A DNA stretch of 18,436 bases from an uncultured Collinsella sp. Its GTDB lineage: Bacteria; Actinomycetota; Coriobacteriia; Coriobacteriales; Coriobacteriaceae. The notes under the pieces were generated by a model that searched no databases, was not told the DNA's origin, and was given only the letters and a program-made list of their open reading frames with translations. This document shows positions 5,570 to 13,437 of the stretch, piece after piece; position 1 is the stretch's first letter, and every line of letters starts with the position of its first letter. The DNA is taken from the NCBI GenBank assembly GCA_900543845.1, contig UQTD01000038.1:1-18436 (forward strand), read 5' to 3'. Position numbers and translations under genes: made by a program.

Positions 5570-7144
5570 TTAGGCGCCGTATGGGTTGCGGTCGCGTTCG
5601 ATGCGTTGGCGGATGTGGGCGTACTCGATGATCAGTAGCACCAGGAGTAGGGCCATGATGGCTAGGTAGCTCACCACAGCGCCCATCAGACCCAGCAGCT
5701 TAATCAGGATCACCGGCAGCACCACGCTAACGGCGAAGCAGATCAGGTAGATCTTGGTGACGTCGCCGGCGTGGCGCAACACCGTGATGATGGCGTAGAT
5801 AAAGTCGATTGCCGCGGTGATGCCGCCGGCGACAACCATTAGCAGTGCCAGCGTGCGGTAGCGCTCAAAGTTGAGGCCGTACATAAAGCTCATGATGGGG
5901 ATGCCGGGGCCTGCCATAAATGCGGCGCACGCTCCGGTGATGACTACGATCAGTGCCATAACGGCAACAATAATCAGGTCAAAGCGGCGACGCTTGCGCG
6001 GATTCGCCCAAATGCTCGATAGACGCAGGAGCTGCGGTTTATAGATAAATCCAATGCTCAACAAAATGGCCTGCGCCGGGAAGAACAGCGCATTAAAGTA
6101 CAGCTGATACTTGTAGGCCAGTGTGCCTTCCATCACGAACTTGGGCATGCTCTCGATAAGGTTAAACAGGAACAGCGCACCAAAGAGCGGGGCGCACTGG
6201 ATAAACAGGTGGCCAGCCTCGCGCAGGCTCATGCGGCGTGATTTTTCGGTCTCGAGCAGGGCGAGCGGGGCGGTGACCAGCACGAGCGAGGCAATCGCGG
6301 TGACACCCATGGCCATGGCCGCGATGGGCATGCTGCGCGTGAGGAACAGTGCCACGCTAAAGACCGCGATGACGCCGGCGGAACGCAGCGTTTGGCTCAT
6401 ACCGGCCAAATAGAGCTTGTCGGCCTGCTGCAGGCGACCCTCGTACACGTCGGCGATGCCGTCGATCACCTTATAGAGGTAGACGCCCAGGCCGATCGTG
6501 GCCATCTGCGCATCGTAGCCGCGGGCGCTGCTGTATACCAGGCCGCATGCCAGCGCGAGCGCTCCGCAAAGCCAGCGGTTGAGCTGGTAGGAGGCAAAGG
6601 ACGTCTTTTCGTCGATGTCCGAGACCTGAAAGTTGCGCACGCCGTAGTTGCACGCAATCATGATGAGCGTGCCGGTGACAAAGGCGATGGAGAACTTGCC
6701 GGCTTCCTCGGCGCCTACGAGCTGCGTCGACACAATGGTGAGCAGCGGAAATGCCATGCCCCACACGGCGGTGCCCAGGGTATTCCAAAGGTAGTCGCGA
6801 CGGGTAGCGTGATCTTCGTACTCGGCTTCTTGCGTGGAGAAGCCGCCGCCGTAGACGGCTCCGAGCAGGCGGTTCCACCAGGCATTGACCATGCGGTGGA
6901 TGGGGCCGGGCTGGCGATCGCGCTCGCGGCGACGGCGTGTGGCCTGGCTGCTGTCGGGACCGCCGGCGTTACGCTGGCTTAGCTCTTGGATTCGTGCAAG
7001 CTCCTCGGCGGTGTGCGATGCGGGGAACAGGCCGTTCTCGATGCGTCCGCCCTGTCCGTGCGCCTCGCCCGATACGGTGGGGTCGGTGACGCCGTTGCGG
7101 CGGGCGATGGCGCGGCGGATGCTATCGAGGGGCGTGATGCTCAA
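5570..7144 (-). CDS. Polysaccharide flippase-like membrane protein (Wzx/MATE superfamily)
   Basis: The protein has about 12-14 hydrophobic segments starting near YLWNTLGTAVWGMAFPLLTIVSTQ, typical of oligosaccharide and lipid-linked sugar flippases. A soluble, Arg-rich N-terminal part of roughly 125 residues (TRRRRERDRQPG) precedes the membrane domain and is unusual in length. I place the start at TTG 7144 because AAAGGA lies 6 nt upstream; the frame can be extended to an ATG at 7219, but that runs through the likely -10 box at 7172-7177. The protein gives 524 residues. No glycosyltransferases flank it, so the glycan moved is unknown; the WecA-like enzyme at 15305 could supply lipid-linked sugar. 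Its family is clear, its substrate is not. Confidence 0.8.
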   Translation of the reverse strand: MSITPLDSIRRAIARRNGVTDPTVSGEAHGQGGRIENGLFPASHTAEELARIQELSQRNAGGPDSSQATRRRRERDRQPGPIHRMVNAWWNRLLGAVYGGGFSTQEAEYEDHATRRDYLWNTLGTAVWGMAFPLLTIVSTQLVGAEEAGKFSIAFVTGTLIMIACNYGVRNFQVSDIDEKTSFASYQLNRWLCGALALACGLVYSSARGYDAQMATIGLGVYLYKVIDGIADVYEGRLQQADKLYLAGMSQTLRSAGVIAVFSVALFLTRSMPIAAMAMGVTAIASLVLVTAPLALLETEKSRRMSLREAGHLFIQCAPLFGALFLFNLIESMPKFVMEGTLAYKYQLYFNALFFPAQAILLSIGFIYKPQLLRLSSIWANPRKRRRFDLIIVAVMALIVVITGACAAFMAGPGIPIMSFMYGLNFERYRTLALLMVVAGGITAAIDFIYAIITVLRHAGDVTKIYLICFAVSVVLPVILIKLLGLMGAVVSYLAIMALLLVLLIIEYAHIRQRIERDRNPYGA

Positions 7145-7171
7145 GGCGATTCCTTTCTCTTGCTGCGCTCT

Positions 7172-7177
7172 AGTATA
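7172..7177 (-). promoter_or_regulatory. Likely -10 box for the flippase gene
   Basis: TATACT on the minus strand lies 27 bp before the proposed TTG start, which would give a leader of about 20 nt that just contains the SD. No good -35 sequence is seen 16-18 bp upstream, so the call is weak. It supports the shorter start for the flippase. Confidence 0.35.
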
Positions 7178-7322
7178 GCCGCGGTGGTGTCCATTCGTGT
7201 TTTTGAACAGGTTGTCCAATTATTTCGGCGGGCGGCTGTAATTTGTCGGTAAACGTGCGGTATCCTGTTGAAGTTTTGTGACCCCCCGATGCCGCTTGCG
7301 CGGTACCAAGGAGTTTCTACCC

Positions 7323-8894
7323 ATGGATGTCGCTGCGTTTTTGCTGGCTCTTGTGCCGATCATCTGGCTCGTCGTGATGCTGCTGTGCTTTAAATGGCCG
7401 GCTTGGAAGGCCGCCATTGGCTCGTTCGCCCTTTCGTGCGTGTTCGCCTTTGCGTGGTGGCATTTGCCGGCGGCGCAGATAGCCACGGCCTCGCTCGAGG
7501 GCTTTTTGATGGCCCTGTGGCCCATCGTGCTCGTGATCATCGCCGCGGTGTTCACGTATAACCTGTGTGTGCGCACGGGTGCCATGGACGTGATTGGCAG
7601 CATGATTACCTCCATCAGCAGCGATCGTCGTCTGCTGGCGCTGCTCGTGGCCTGGTGCTTCGGTGGCTTTATGGAGGGCATGGCCGGCTTTGGTACCGCC
7701 GTTGCCATTCCCGCCGGCATGCTCGCGGGCCTTGGTTTTGAGGCCGTGCCTGCCGTGCTGATTTGCCTGCTGGCCAACGGCGTGCCCACGCCCTACGGCT
7801 CCATTGGCATCCCCACAGTGTCCGTTGCCGACCTGGTGGGCCTGGATTCCCTGCATTTGGCGACCGTTCAGTTGGTGCAGCTCGCACCGTTCTTTGTGGT
7901 GATGCCGCTGCTTATTGTGCTGGTCGCGGGTCGTGTTGCCGATGACCAGGGCAATATTGCAAGCGTTGCCGAGCGTCTGCACGGCGTTGCCGGCGTGGCA
8001 CTGCTTTCCGGTGTGTCCTTTGTTGGTGCGGCCCTGGTCGTTGCCATGTTTGTGGGTCCCGAGCTGGCCGTGGTCGTGGGCTCCATCGTGTCACTCGCGC
8101 TGACTGCCGCGCTTGCCATGCGCGCCGAGAAGTCCGGTCACCTGGACGCGCGCTTCCATATGAATATCGAGGCCGGCGAACAGCTCACCGTTAAGTCGGC
8201 GCTTTCTGCCTGGTCGTGCTTCATCCTGATTTTTGTGCTGCTGCTGGGTACCTCCAACCTGGTTCCCGTCGTGCACGCCGCGCTCGCGCCGTTTGCGAGC
8301 CACGTGCAGGTGTATTGCGGCGAGAACCCCGGTACGCTTACGTTTTCGTGGATCAACACACCGGGTGTTTGGATCTTCCTGGCCGCGTTTATCGGCGGTG
8401 CGATTCAGGGCGCTTCGCCGCGTCTGATGGGCGAGGTGCTGGCCGCGACCGTCAAGCAGATGATGCCGACGGTAATCACGATGCTTTCGGTGCTGGGCTG
8501 CGCCAAGGTGATGGGCTATGCGGGCATGATCTCGTCGATTAGCGCGTTCTGCATCGCCATCGCCGGTGGTCTGTACCCGATTCTGGCCCCGTGGATCGGT
8601 GCCGTCGGTGCGTTCGTGACCGGTTCGGGCACGTCCTCGGGCATGCTGTTTGGTCCCATCCAGAGCCAGGCGGCTACGGCGCTGGGCGTGAGTGACTACT
8701 GGATGGTCGCGCTGAACGCCCTGGGCGTCGCCGCCGGTAAGATGATCTCGCCACAGACCCTCGCCATCGGTCTTGCCGCCGTTCACGTGCGCGGTAAGGA
8801 TGCCGAGCTCCTGGGCGCAGTGCTGCCCTACGCCGCCGGCATGCTGGTCCTCATGAGCGCCATCGCCATGCTCGGCCAAGGCTTGCCGCTGTAG
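7323..8894 (+). CDS. lldP: L-lactate permease (LctP family)
   Basis: The 523-residue protein is almost wholly hydrophobic, with about 12-14 membrane segments. It carries family landmarks such as CFGGFMEGMAGFGTAVAIPA, ANGVPTPYGSIGIPT and, near the C-terminus, GSGTSSGMLFGPIQ and NALGVAAGKMISPQ. LctP proteins move lactate (and often glycolate) with protons across the cytoplasmic membrane. ATG 7323 has AAGGAG 9 nt upstream, and the longer frame to 7278 lacks an SD. No lactate dehydrogenase or utilisation genes sit beside it, but PEP carboxykinase follows, so both may serve the same carbon economy. A cluster of three hairpins starts 2 nt after the stop and probably ends its transcript. Family assignment is secure; the physiological direction of transport is not known. 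Confidence 0.92.
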   Translation: MDVAAFLLALVPIIWLVVMLLCFKWPAWKAAIGSFALSCVFAFAWWHLPAAQIATASLEGFLMALWPIVLVIIAAVFTYNLCVRTGAMDVIGSMITSISSDRRLLALLVAWCFGGFMEGMAGFGTAVAIPAGMLAGLGFEAVPAVLICLLANGVPTPYGSIGIPTVSVADLVGLDSLHLATVQLVQLAPFFVVMPLLIVLVAGRVADDQGNIASVAERLHGVAGVALLSGVSFVGAALVVAMFVGPELAVVVGSIVSLALTAALAMRAEKSGHLDARFHMNIEAGEQLTVKSALSAWSCFILIFVLLLGTSNLVPVVHAALAPFASHVQVYCGENPGTLTFSWINTPGVWIFLAAFIGGAIQGASPRLMGEVLAATVKQMMPTVITMLSVLGCAKVMGYAGMISSISAFCIAIAGGLYPILAPWIGAVGAFVTGSGTSSGMLFGPIQSQAATALGVSDYWMVALNALGVAAGKMISPQTLAIGLAAVHVRGKDAELLGAVLPYAAGMLVLMSAIAMLGQGLPL

Positions 8895-8895
8895 T

Positions 8896-9006
8896 CGGCA
8901 CTTTGGGAACGTCCCTAAGTGCCGGCATCTGGGGACACTCCTTTGCCGTTGCCTGTTCAAGAGTGTCCCCAGCGACTAGTCGTTTAAGAACGTCCCCAAT
9001 GACTAG
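8896..9006. repeat. Three successive GGGAC-type hairpins behind the lactate permease
   Basis: The first hairpin pairs CGGCACTT (8896-8903) with AAGTGCCG (8917-8924) and holds an inner GGGA/TCCC. The second pairs CTGGGGACACTC (8929-8940) with GAGTGTCCCCAG (8961-8972). The third pairs CTAGTC (8976-8981) with GACTAG (9001-9006) around an AACGTCCCC core. All three contain a GGGAC/GTCCC core of the kind seen in REP sequences linked to RAYT-type Y1 transposases. The first could terminate the permease transcript, though no T-run follows. Confidence 0.6.
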
Positions 9007-9055
9007 GCCGCTTGCGTGCGATTTTTGACCGTTGGGCGGGCGCTTCGCCGTTGCC

Positions 9056-9104
9056 GCAAAAACGTTTTTGCATATCGGGTACAACGGGCTTTACGTGAGT
9101 AAAG
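9056..9104 (+). promoter_or_regulatory. Putative pckA promoter region with two palindromes
   Basis: A perfect 16-bp palindrome GCAAAAACGTTTTTGC (9056-9071) and a second inverted repeat CTTTAC/GTAAAG (9089-9104, 4-nt centre) flank a possible -10, TACAAC (9080-9085). The first would overlap the -35 region and the second the transcription start, which is the expected placement for repressor or activator sites. No -35 match is obvious, and the cognate regulator cannot be named. Confidence 0.4.
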
Positions 9105-9145
9105 TGCGCGCCGCGTCCACGTGTCGCGCTTTTAAAGGAGGCCCC

Positions 9146-10816
9146 ATGTCTGGTGTTACCCCTGCAGAAGTTCTGTCTAACTTTGGTCTTACGCTGGTCG
9201 AAGATCCCGCCGAGAACCAGCCCCGCCTGCTGGTGGACCTGCCGGCGGCAGAGCTCGTCGAGCATGCCATCCGCCGCAACGAAGGCCGCATGGCCTCCAA
9301 CGGCGCACTGGTGATCGAGACGGGGGAGCGTACTGGGCGTTCACCCAACGACCGCTTTATCGTCGACACGCCCGACGTGCACGACAAGATTGCCTGGGGC
9401 GCTGTCAACCGCCCGCTGTCTGTCGAGAGCTACGAGGTCATCAAGGCCGGCATCGTCGACTATCTCAACGAGCGTGATGTGTTCGTCACGCGCGGTATGG
9501 CCGGTGCCGACCGCAACCATACGCGCCGCCTGCTTGTCGCCTGTGAGCGTGCCAGCCAGGCGCTCTTTATTAAACAGATGCTCGCCCGCCCGCTTGCCCG
9601 CGAAATCGCACGCACCGGCGAGCCGGACTTCTGCGTCCTTGCCGCGCCCGGCTATCAGTGCGATCCTGCCATCAAGGGCCTCAACTCCAGCGCCGCGGTG
9701 GTCATCAACTTCCAGGAGCGCGTGATTCTGGTCGCAGGCACCGGCTACTCCGGCGAGATCAAAAAGTCCATCTTCAGCGTCATGAATTACCTGCTGCCCG
9801 TCGAGGATGACGTACTGCCCATGCATTGCTCGGCCAGCATGGATCCCGTCACGCACGAGACCGCGGTGTTCTTTGGCCTGTCCGGCACCGGCAAGACCAC
9901 GCTTTCGGCCAATCCCACACGCCTGCTGATCGGCGATGACGAGCACGGCTGGTCCGATATGGGCATCTTTAACGTCGAGGGCGGCTGCTACGCCAAGTGC
10001 GAGGGCCTGGACGCGTTCCACGAGCCCGAGATCTTTAACGCCGTCCGCTTTGGCGCCATCTGTGAAAACGTGGTACTCGATGAGAATCGCAAGCCCAACT
10101 ACGACGACGTCTCGATCACGCACAACACGCGCGTGGCCTATCCCGTCGAGCACATTCCCAACGCGTGGACCAAGGGCATGGGCACTACTCCGAGCGTCGT
10201 GCTGATTTTGACCTGCGACGCCTTTGGCGTGCTGCCGCCCATCTCACGCCTGACGGCCGATGCTGCTATGTATCACTTTGTAACGGGTTTTACGGCCAAG
10301 ATCCCCGGCACCGAGGTCGGCGTCACCGAGCCCACGCCCACGTTCTCCTCGCTGTTTGGCGAGCCGTTTATGCCGCTCGACCCCATGGTCTACGCTAAGA
10401 TGCTCGGCGAGCGCATCGCCGACGGCCGCACGCGCGTCTATCTGGTCAACACCGGCTGGATTGGCGGCGGCTACGGCGTGGGTCATCGCATCGAGCTGGC
10501 CTACACGCGCTCGCTGGTCGCTCGCGCCCTCGACGGTACCATCGAGGACAGCGAGTTTGTGCACGACGACATCTTTAATGTCGACATTCCCACTACGTGC
10601 CACGGTGTGCCCGACGGTATCCTGGTGCCGCGCCAGTACTGGCACAGCACTGCGCGCTACGACGAGGCCGCGCACAACCTGGCGGTGATGTTCGAGGAGA
10701 ACTTCGAGAAGAAGTACTCGCACCTGCCCGAGTCCGTCAAAACCGCCGGCCCGCACGCCCAGGTGCCCGCCGAGGCCCGTCATCGCGGCCGCGGCTTGCT
10801 GGGACTCCGCCACTAG
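9146..10816 (+). CDS. pckA: Phosphoenolpyruvate carboxykinase (ATP)
   Basis: The 556-residue protein matches ATP-type PEP carboxykinase along its length. It has GERTGRSPNDRFIVD near the N-terminus, the P-loop GLSGTGKT (244-251), the metal-binding motif GDDEHGW (263-269) and LVNTGWIGGGYG further on. The enzyme interconverts oxaloacetate + ATP and PEP + CO2 + ADP; in many anaerobic fermenters it runs towards oxaloacetate, saving ATP on the way to succinate. Which way it runs here cannot be read from sequence. ATG 9146 has AAAGGAGG 4 nt upstream; the frame extends to 9032 without another SD. The C-terminal tail after GPHAQ (EARHRGRGLLGLRH) is short, Arg-rich and outside the usual core. A palindromic repeat at 10836 follows the stop and may terminate transcription. 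Confidence 0.96.
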   Translation: MSGVTPAEVLSNFGLTLVEDPAENQPRLLVDLPAAELVEHAIRRNEGRMASNGALVIETGERTGRSPNDRFIVDTPDVHDKIAWGAVNRPLSVESYEVIKAGIVDYLNERDVFVTRGMAGADRNHTRRLLVACERASQALFIKQMLARPLAREIARTGEPDFCVLAAPGYQCDPAIKGLNSSAAVVINFQERVILVAGTGYSGEIKKSIFSVMNYLLPVEDDVLPMHCSASMDPVTHETAVFFGLSGTGKTTLSANPTRLLIGDDEHGWSDMGIFNVEGGCYAKCEGLDAFHEPEIFNAVRFGAICENVVLDENRKPNYDDVSITHNTRVAYPVEHIPNAWTKGMGTTPSVVLILTCDAFGVLPPISRLTADAAMYHFVTGFTAKIPGTEVGVTEPTPTFSSLFGEPFMPLDPMVYAKMLGERIADGRTRVYLVNTGWIGGGYGVGHRIELAYTRSLVARALDGTIEDSEFVHDDIFNVDIPTTCHGVPDGILVPRQYWHSTARYDEAAHNLAVMFEENFEKKYSHLPESVKTAGPHAQVPAEARHRGRGLLGLRH

Positions 10817-10835
10817 CGTCGCCGCGAGTCCATAT

Positions 10836-10868
10836 CCACCACAAAGGGGACAGGCACCTTTGTGGTGG
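10836..10868 (+). repeat. GGGGACAGGCACC palindromic repeat, copy 1
   Basis: Arms CCACCACAAAGG (10836-10847) and CCTTTGTGGTGG (10857-10868) pair perfectly around GGACAGGCA, and TTTT follows. It lies 20 bp after the pckA stop and could act as its terminator. The same palindrome occurs at 11791, 13370 and 13775. This copy reads GGGGACAGGCACC on the plus strand. Confidence 0.85.
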
Positions 10869-10870
10869 TT

Positions 10871-10899
10871 TTGCTTGGGCGGATGACTCAGGTTACAAT
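10871..10899 (+). promoter_or_regulatory. Promoter for the B3/B4-protein leader
   Basis: TTGCTT (10871-10876) and TACAAT (10894-10899) are separated by exactly 17 bp. Transcription should start near 10906, giving a leader of about 138 nt before ATG 11044. The promoter begins right after palindromic repeat copy 1. Confidence 0.65.
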
Positions 10900-10913
10900 A
10901 CGCCTGACATATC

Positions 10914-11003
10914 GCCCCCTTCTCCGGATGGGGGCAGCGTAAGCGCTCTTGTGGCGGCACCGTAGGACTTTGAAGGTGGCCGCTGTGAGGGCGCTTTTTG
11001 TTT
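10914..11003 (+). promoter_or_regulatory. Structured leader with a strong terminator/attenuator
   Basis: The leader first forms GCCCCC/GGGGGC (10914-10935, 10-nt loop). Next comes a 17-bp stem with several G-U pairs and no mismatches (arms 10942-10958 and 10979-10995), followed at once by TTTTTGTTT. This is an intrinsic terminator 40 nt before the gene's start codon. A small alternative pairing AGCG/CGCT (10936-10947) overlaps the base of the terminator stem and could favour read-through. The layout is that of an attenuator or riboswitch, or of a free-standing small RNA of about 100 nt. I do not recognise a known riboswitch class. Confidence 0.6.
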
Positions 11004-11043
11004 AGGCGCCCGGGCTCGGGCGCACGCTATGAAGGGAGAGCAT

Positions 11044-11763
11044 ATGAAGAGTTTCGTTGCCGAGGATTCGTTTTGGGAGCTGTTTCCGCAGGCGGCGGTC
11101 GGCGTCGTGGTCGTAAAGGGCATGAAGCCTGCGGCGCAGATTCCCCAGGAGGACGTGGATGCGATCGCCGCGCTGCTCGACCGCGCTAATATCGATGCGG
11201 AGCGTCACCTGACGAGCGATACCATCAGCGAGAACGCGCCGGTTAAGGCATGGCGCGAGGCGTATCGCCTGTTCAAGACCAAGAAGGGCGCGCGTTGCTC
11301 AGTTGAGAACCTGCTCAAGCGCGTGCTCAAAGGCAAGCCGGTCGGCCACATCACACCGGCGGTGGATATCTACAATACGATTTCGTTGACTTATGCGTTG
11401 CCCGTGGGAGGCGAGGATTTGCATGCGATCGAGGGAGACCTTCGCTTGAAGGTGACCGACGGTGGCGATGCGTTCTTGCCACTTGGCGAGGAGGCAGATG
11501 ATCCGACGCTGCCCGGTGAACTTGCCTATATCGATGATGCGAGCGCCGTGTGCCGTTGCTGGAACTGGCGCGATGGCGTTCGCACGGCGCTGTCCGACGA
11601 TTCGGCGGACGCATTTCTGGCGATTGAGTGCGTGGAGCCCGAGCGGATGGGGGATTGCCAGGCCGCGATCGATCGCTTGGCCGAGCTGCTCGAGCGCTAT
11701 CTGGGAGCGACGGTCGTCGTTAAGACCCTAGTGACCCACGACAATCCCTGCGTGGAGCTGTAG
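11044..11763 (+). CDS. B3/B4 tRNA-binding-domain protein
   Basis: The 239-residue protein resembles stand-alone B3/B4 domains, the fold found in the beta chain of phenylalanyl-tRNA synthetase, where it helps bind tRNA and remove wrong amino acids. Recognisable parts are SVENLLKRVLKGKPVGHITPAVDIYNTISLTYALPVGGEDL (about 91-132) and the later VCRCWNWRDGVRT. No membrane segment or signal peptide is seen. ATG 11044 follows AAGGGAG with 5 nt of spacing. Stand-alone members are thought to act on misacylated tRNA or amino-acid derivatives, but their role is not settled. The attenuator in its leader suggests control by a metabolite or by translation. It is flanked on each side by copies of the same palindromic repeat in opposite orientation. 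Confidence 0.8.
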   Translation: MKSFVAEDSFWELFPQAAVGVVVVKGMKPAAQIPQEDVDAIAALLDRANIDAERHLTSDTISENAPVKAWREAYRLFKTKKGARCSVENLLKRVLKGKPVGHITPAVDIYNTISLTYALPVGGEDLHAIEGDLRLKVTDGGDAFLPLGEEADDPTLPGELAYIDDASAVCRCWNWRDGVRTALSDDSADAFLAIECVEPERMGDCQAAIDRLAELLERYLGATVVVKTLVTHDNPCVEL

Positions 11764-11790
11764 CGGCGCCTAGAACCTATTGATGCCCCA

Positions 11791-11830
11791 AACCACCACA
11801 AAGGTGCCTGTCCCCTTTGTGGTGGTTTTT
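11791..11830 (-). repeat. GGGGACAGGCACC palindromic repeat, copy 2
   Basis: Arms AACCACCACAAAGG (11791-11804) and CCTTTGTGGTGGTT (11814-11827) pair perfectly, with TTTTT at 11826-11830, making a good plus-strand terminator 27 bp after the B3/B4 gene. Its core is inverted relative to copy 1 (GGTGCCTGTCCCC on the plus strand). Confidence 0.85.
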
Positions 11831-11867
11831 ATGTTGATGGGTTAACAATTGGGATCTTTGGGTACGG

Positions 11868-11882
11868 GTGTCCGCACATGCG
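11868..11882 (+). promoter_or_regulatory. Possible operator before the MarR gene
   Basis: CCGCA and TGCGG face each other across a CA centre, within wider inverted arms ATCTT/AAGAT, 50-60 bp before the MarR start. Palindromes in this position are the usual self-regulatory sites of MarR proteins. The core promoter itself is not clear. Confidence 0.35.
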
Positions 11883-11933
11883 GCTAAGATGTTTACCCGT
11901 TAGCATCATGCAAGCGAAAGGCGGTCGTCTCCC

Positions 11934-12383
11934 ATGCAGCAGAACGACGAGACACGTTTTGAGGACTTTGTCGGACTGATCAGCGGCCTCTACAAGGAGA
12001 TTCAGCGCATCAAGACGTCCGAGGGCGCAAGGCTCGGCCTTAAGGGCTCCGACGTCATGTGCCTGTACTATCTTGAGCGCAGCAAGGACGGCCTGACTGG
12101 CGCCGACCTCGCCCGCATGGCCGGCGTTACCCGTGCCGCCGTTTCGCGCACACTGGCACATCTGGAGGAGGGCGGCTACGTCGAGGTCGACGACTCGGGC
12201 GATGCTGCCGTCAAGTACCGCGCCCCGGTTCGCCTGACTGCCCTGGGCGGCGAGAGCATGAGCGAGGCCGATCGCATCATTCGCGAAGTGCTCGACACCA
12301 CCGGTAAGGCCATGGGCGTGGAGCAGCGTGAGCAGATGTACGCGTCGCTGCGTACGATTCTCAACACTCTGCGCGAGATCTAA
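11934..12383 (+). CDS. MarR-family transcriptional regulator
   Basis: The 149-residue protein has the MarR layout: a helical N-terminal dimer part, then a winged helix-turn-helix with LTGADLARMAGVTRAAVSRTLAHLEEGGYVE (about 54-84) and a wing (VDDSGDAAVKYRAPVRLTALG), then C-terminal dimer helices. Members bind short palindromes and often release DNA on sensing phenolic, antibiotic or oxidative signals. ATG 11934 is preceded by AAAGGCGG at a slightly long spacing. The region before it contains the palindrome CCGCACATGCGG (about 11869-11880) and wider ATCTT/AAGAT arms, a possible self-operator. Likely targets are its own gene and degV, which follows by about 120 bp. Confidence 0.9.
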   Translation: MQQNDETRFEDFVGLISGLYKEIQRIKTSEGARLGLKGSDVMCLYYLERSKDGLTGADLARMAGVTRAAVSRTLAHLEEGGYVEVDDSGDAAVKYRAPVRLTALGGESMSEADRIIREVLDTTGKAMGVEQREQMYASLRTILNTLREI

Positions 12384-12502
12384 GGCCGTCAAGGTATTTG
12401 CTTCCCATTAACAACTGCATAGTCCCGTTTGAGCGCGTATACCGTGCAGGGGCATTGCTGTCAAAACTCCCCGCGCGGGACCTGCGCAAGAAAGGATTCG
12501 CT

Positions 12503-13357
12503 ATGTCCATTCGTATTATTACCGATTCCGCGAGCGATATGACGCCGGCTGAGCATCCCGCTCTGCGCGTTCTGCCGCTGTCCGTCACCTTTGGCACCGA
12601 TGTGTACATGGATGGCGTCGACATCGATCACCAGCGCTTTTACGAGATGCTCGTGGAGCGCGACGAGCTGCCCAAGACCGGCCAGGTCAACCCGTACGCC
12701 TTTTCGCAGGCGATTGCCGAAGCACGTGAGGCCGGCGATGAGGCCGTGATCATTACCGTGGGCGCCAAGCTTTCGGGCACCAACCAGAGTGCTCGTACGG
12801 CACTTGCCGAGGCGCCGGGCGGCGACGTGTTCGTCGTGGACAGCAATAACGTGACCTTGGGCGAGCGTGTTCTGGTCGAGTATGCGCTGCGCCTGGTGGA
12901 CGAGGGCCGCAGTGCGGCACAGATCGCGGCGGCGGTCGAGGCCGTGCGCGACCGCGTGGTGGTTATCGGCCTGCTCGAGACGTTGGAGTACCTGGTGCGC
13001 GGCGGCCGCCTGTCTGCTGCGGCCGGCGCTGTGGGCACGCTGCTCAACGTGAAGCCGGTCGTGGCCGCCGAGGACGGCCTCATCGTGCAGTTGGGTAAGG
13101 CACGCGGTTCCAAGAACGGTCGCAACCTGCTCAACCAGAAGGTAGAAAAGGCGGGTGGCATCGACTTTTCCATGCCGCTGGCGCTCGGCTATACGGGTCT
13201 TTCGGACGCCGTGCTCAAGAAATATATCGAGGACAGTGCGGCGCTGTGGGCCGGCCATGCCGAAAGCGAGCTTCCCATCCATACCATCGGCGCCACTATC
13301 GGCACCCATGTGGGTCCCGGCGCCGTAGCCGTAGCCTTCTTCCGCCCCGCCAACTAA
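12503..13357 (+). CDS. DegV family fatty-acid-binding protein
   Basis: The 284-residue protein shows the DegV signature: IITDSASDM at the N-terminus, SGTNQSA (91-97) around the acyl-binding site, and LLETLEYLVRGGRLS plus LLNVKPVV in the second half. DegV/FakB proteins hold a fatty acid and, with the kinase FakA, present it for phosphorylation so that exogenous fatty acids can enter membrane lipids. No fakA gene is visible in this window. ATG 12503 has AAAGGA 6 nt upstream; an in-frame extension to 12398 has no SD. It follows the MarR gene at about 120 bp and may be regulated by it. A palindromic repeat begins 13 bp after its stop. Confidence 0.92.
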   Translation: MSIRIITDSASDMTPAEHPALRVLPLSVTFGTDVYMDGVDIDHQRFYEMLVERDELPKTGQVNPYAFSQAIAEAREAGDEAVIITVGAKLSGTNQSARTALAEAPGGDVFVVDSNNVTLGERVLVEYALRLVDEGRSAAQIAAAVEAVRDRVVVIGLLETLEYLVRGGRLSAAAGAVGTLLNVKPVVAAEDGLIVQLGKARGSKNGRNLLNQKVEKAGGIDFSMPLALGYTGLSDAVLKKYIEDSAALWAGHAESELPIHTIGATIGTHVGPGAVAVAFFRPAN

Positions 13358-13369
13358 CTTACCTGCCAA

Positions 13370-13408
13370 AAACCACCACAAAGGGGACAGGCACCTTTGT
13401 GGTGGTTT
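13370..13408 (+). repeat. GGGGACAGGCACC palindromic repeat, copy 3
   Basis: Arms AAACCACCACAAAGG (13370-13384) and CCTTTGTGGTGGTTT (13394-13408) pair perfectly around GGACAGGCA. It lies between degV and the MGMT-like gene and has the same orientation as copy 1. The A- and T-rich ends suit termination on both strands. Confidence 0.85.
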
Positions 13409-13437
13409 ATGCTGGTTTCGGTTGAAGGGAGCATGCG

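Noticed and set aside
8091..8960. 289-residue minus-strand frame opposite the lactate permease
   Set aside because: It lies wholly across the permease gene, has no SD and its His/Arg/Gln-rich product is typical of the reverse of a high-GC gene.
9341..10153. 270-residue minus-strand frame opposite pckA
   Set aside because: Antisense to a clear PEP carboxykinase reading frame; composition-driven, with no SD or recognisable domain.
10906..11003. Small SRP (4.5S) RNA in the B3/B4 leader
   Set aside because: It lacks the conserved SRP apical loop sequence and the stem is simply a terminator-type hairpin.
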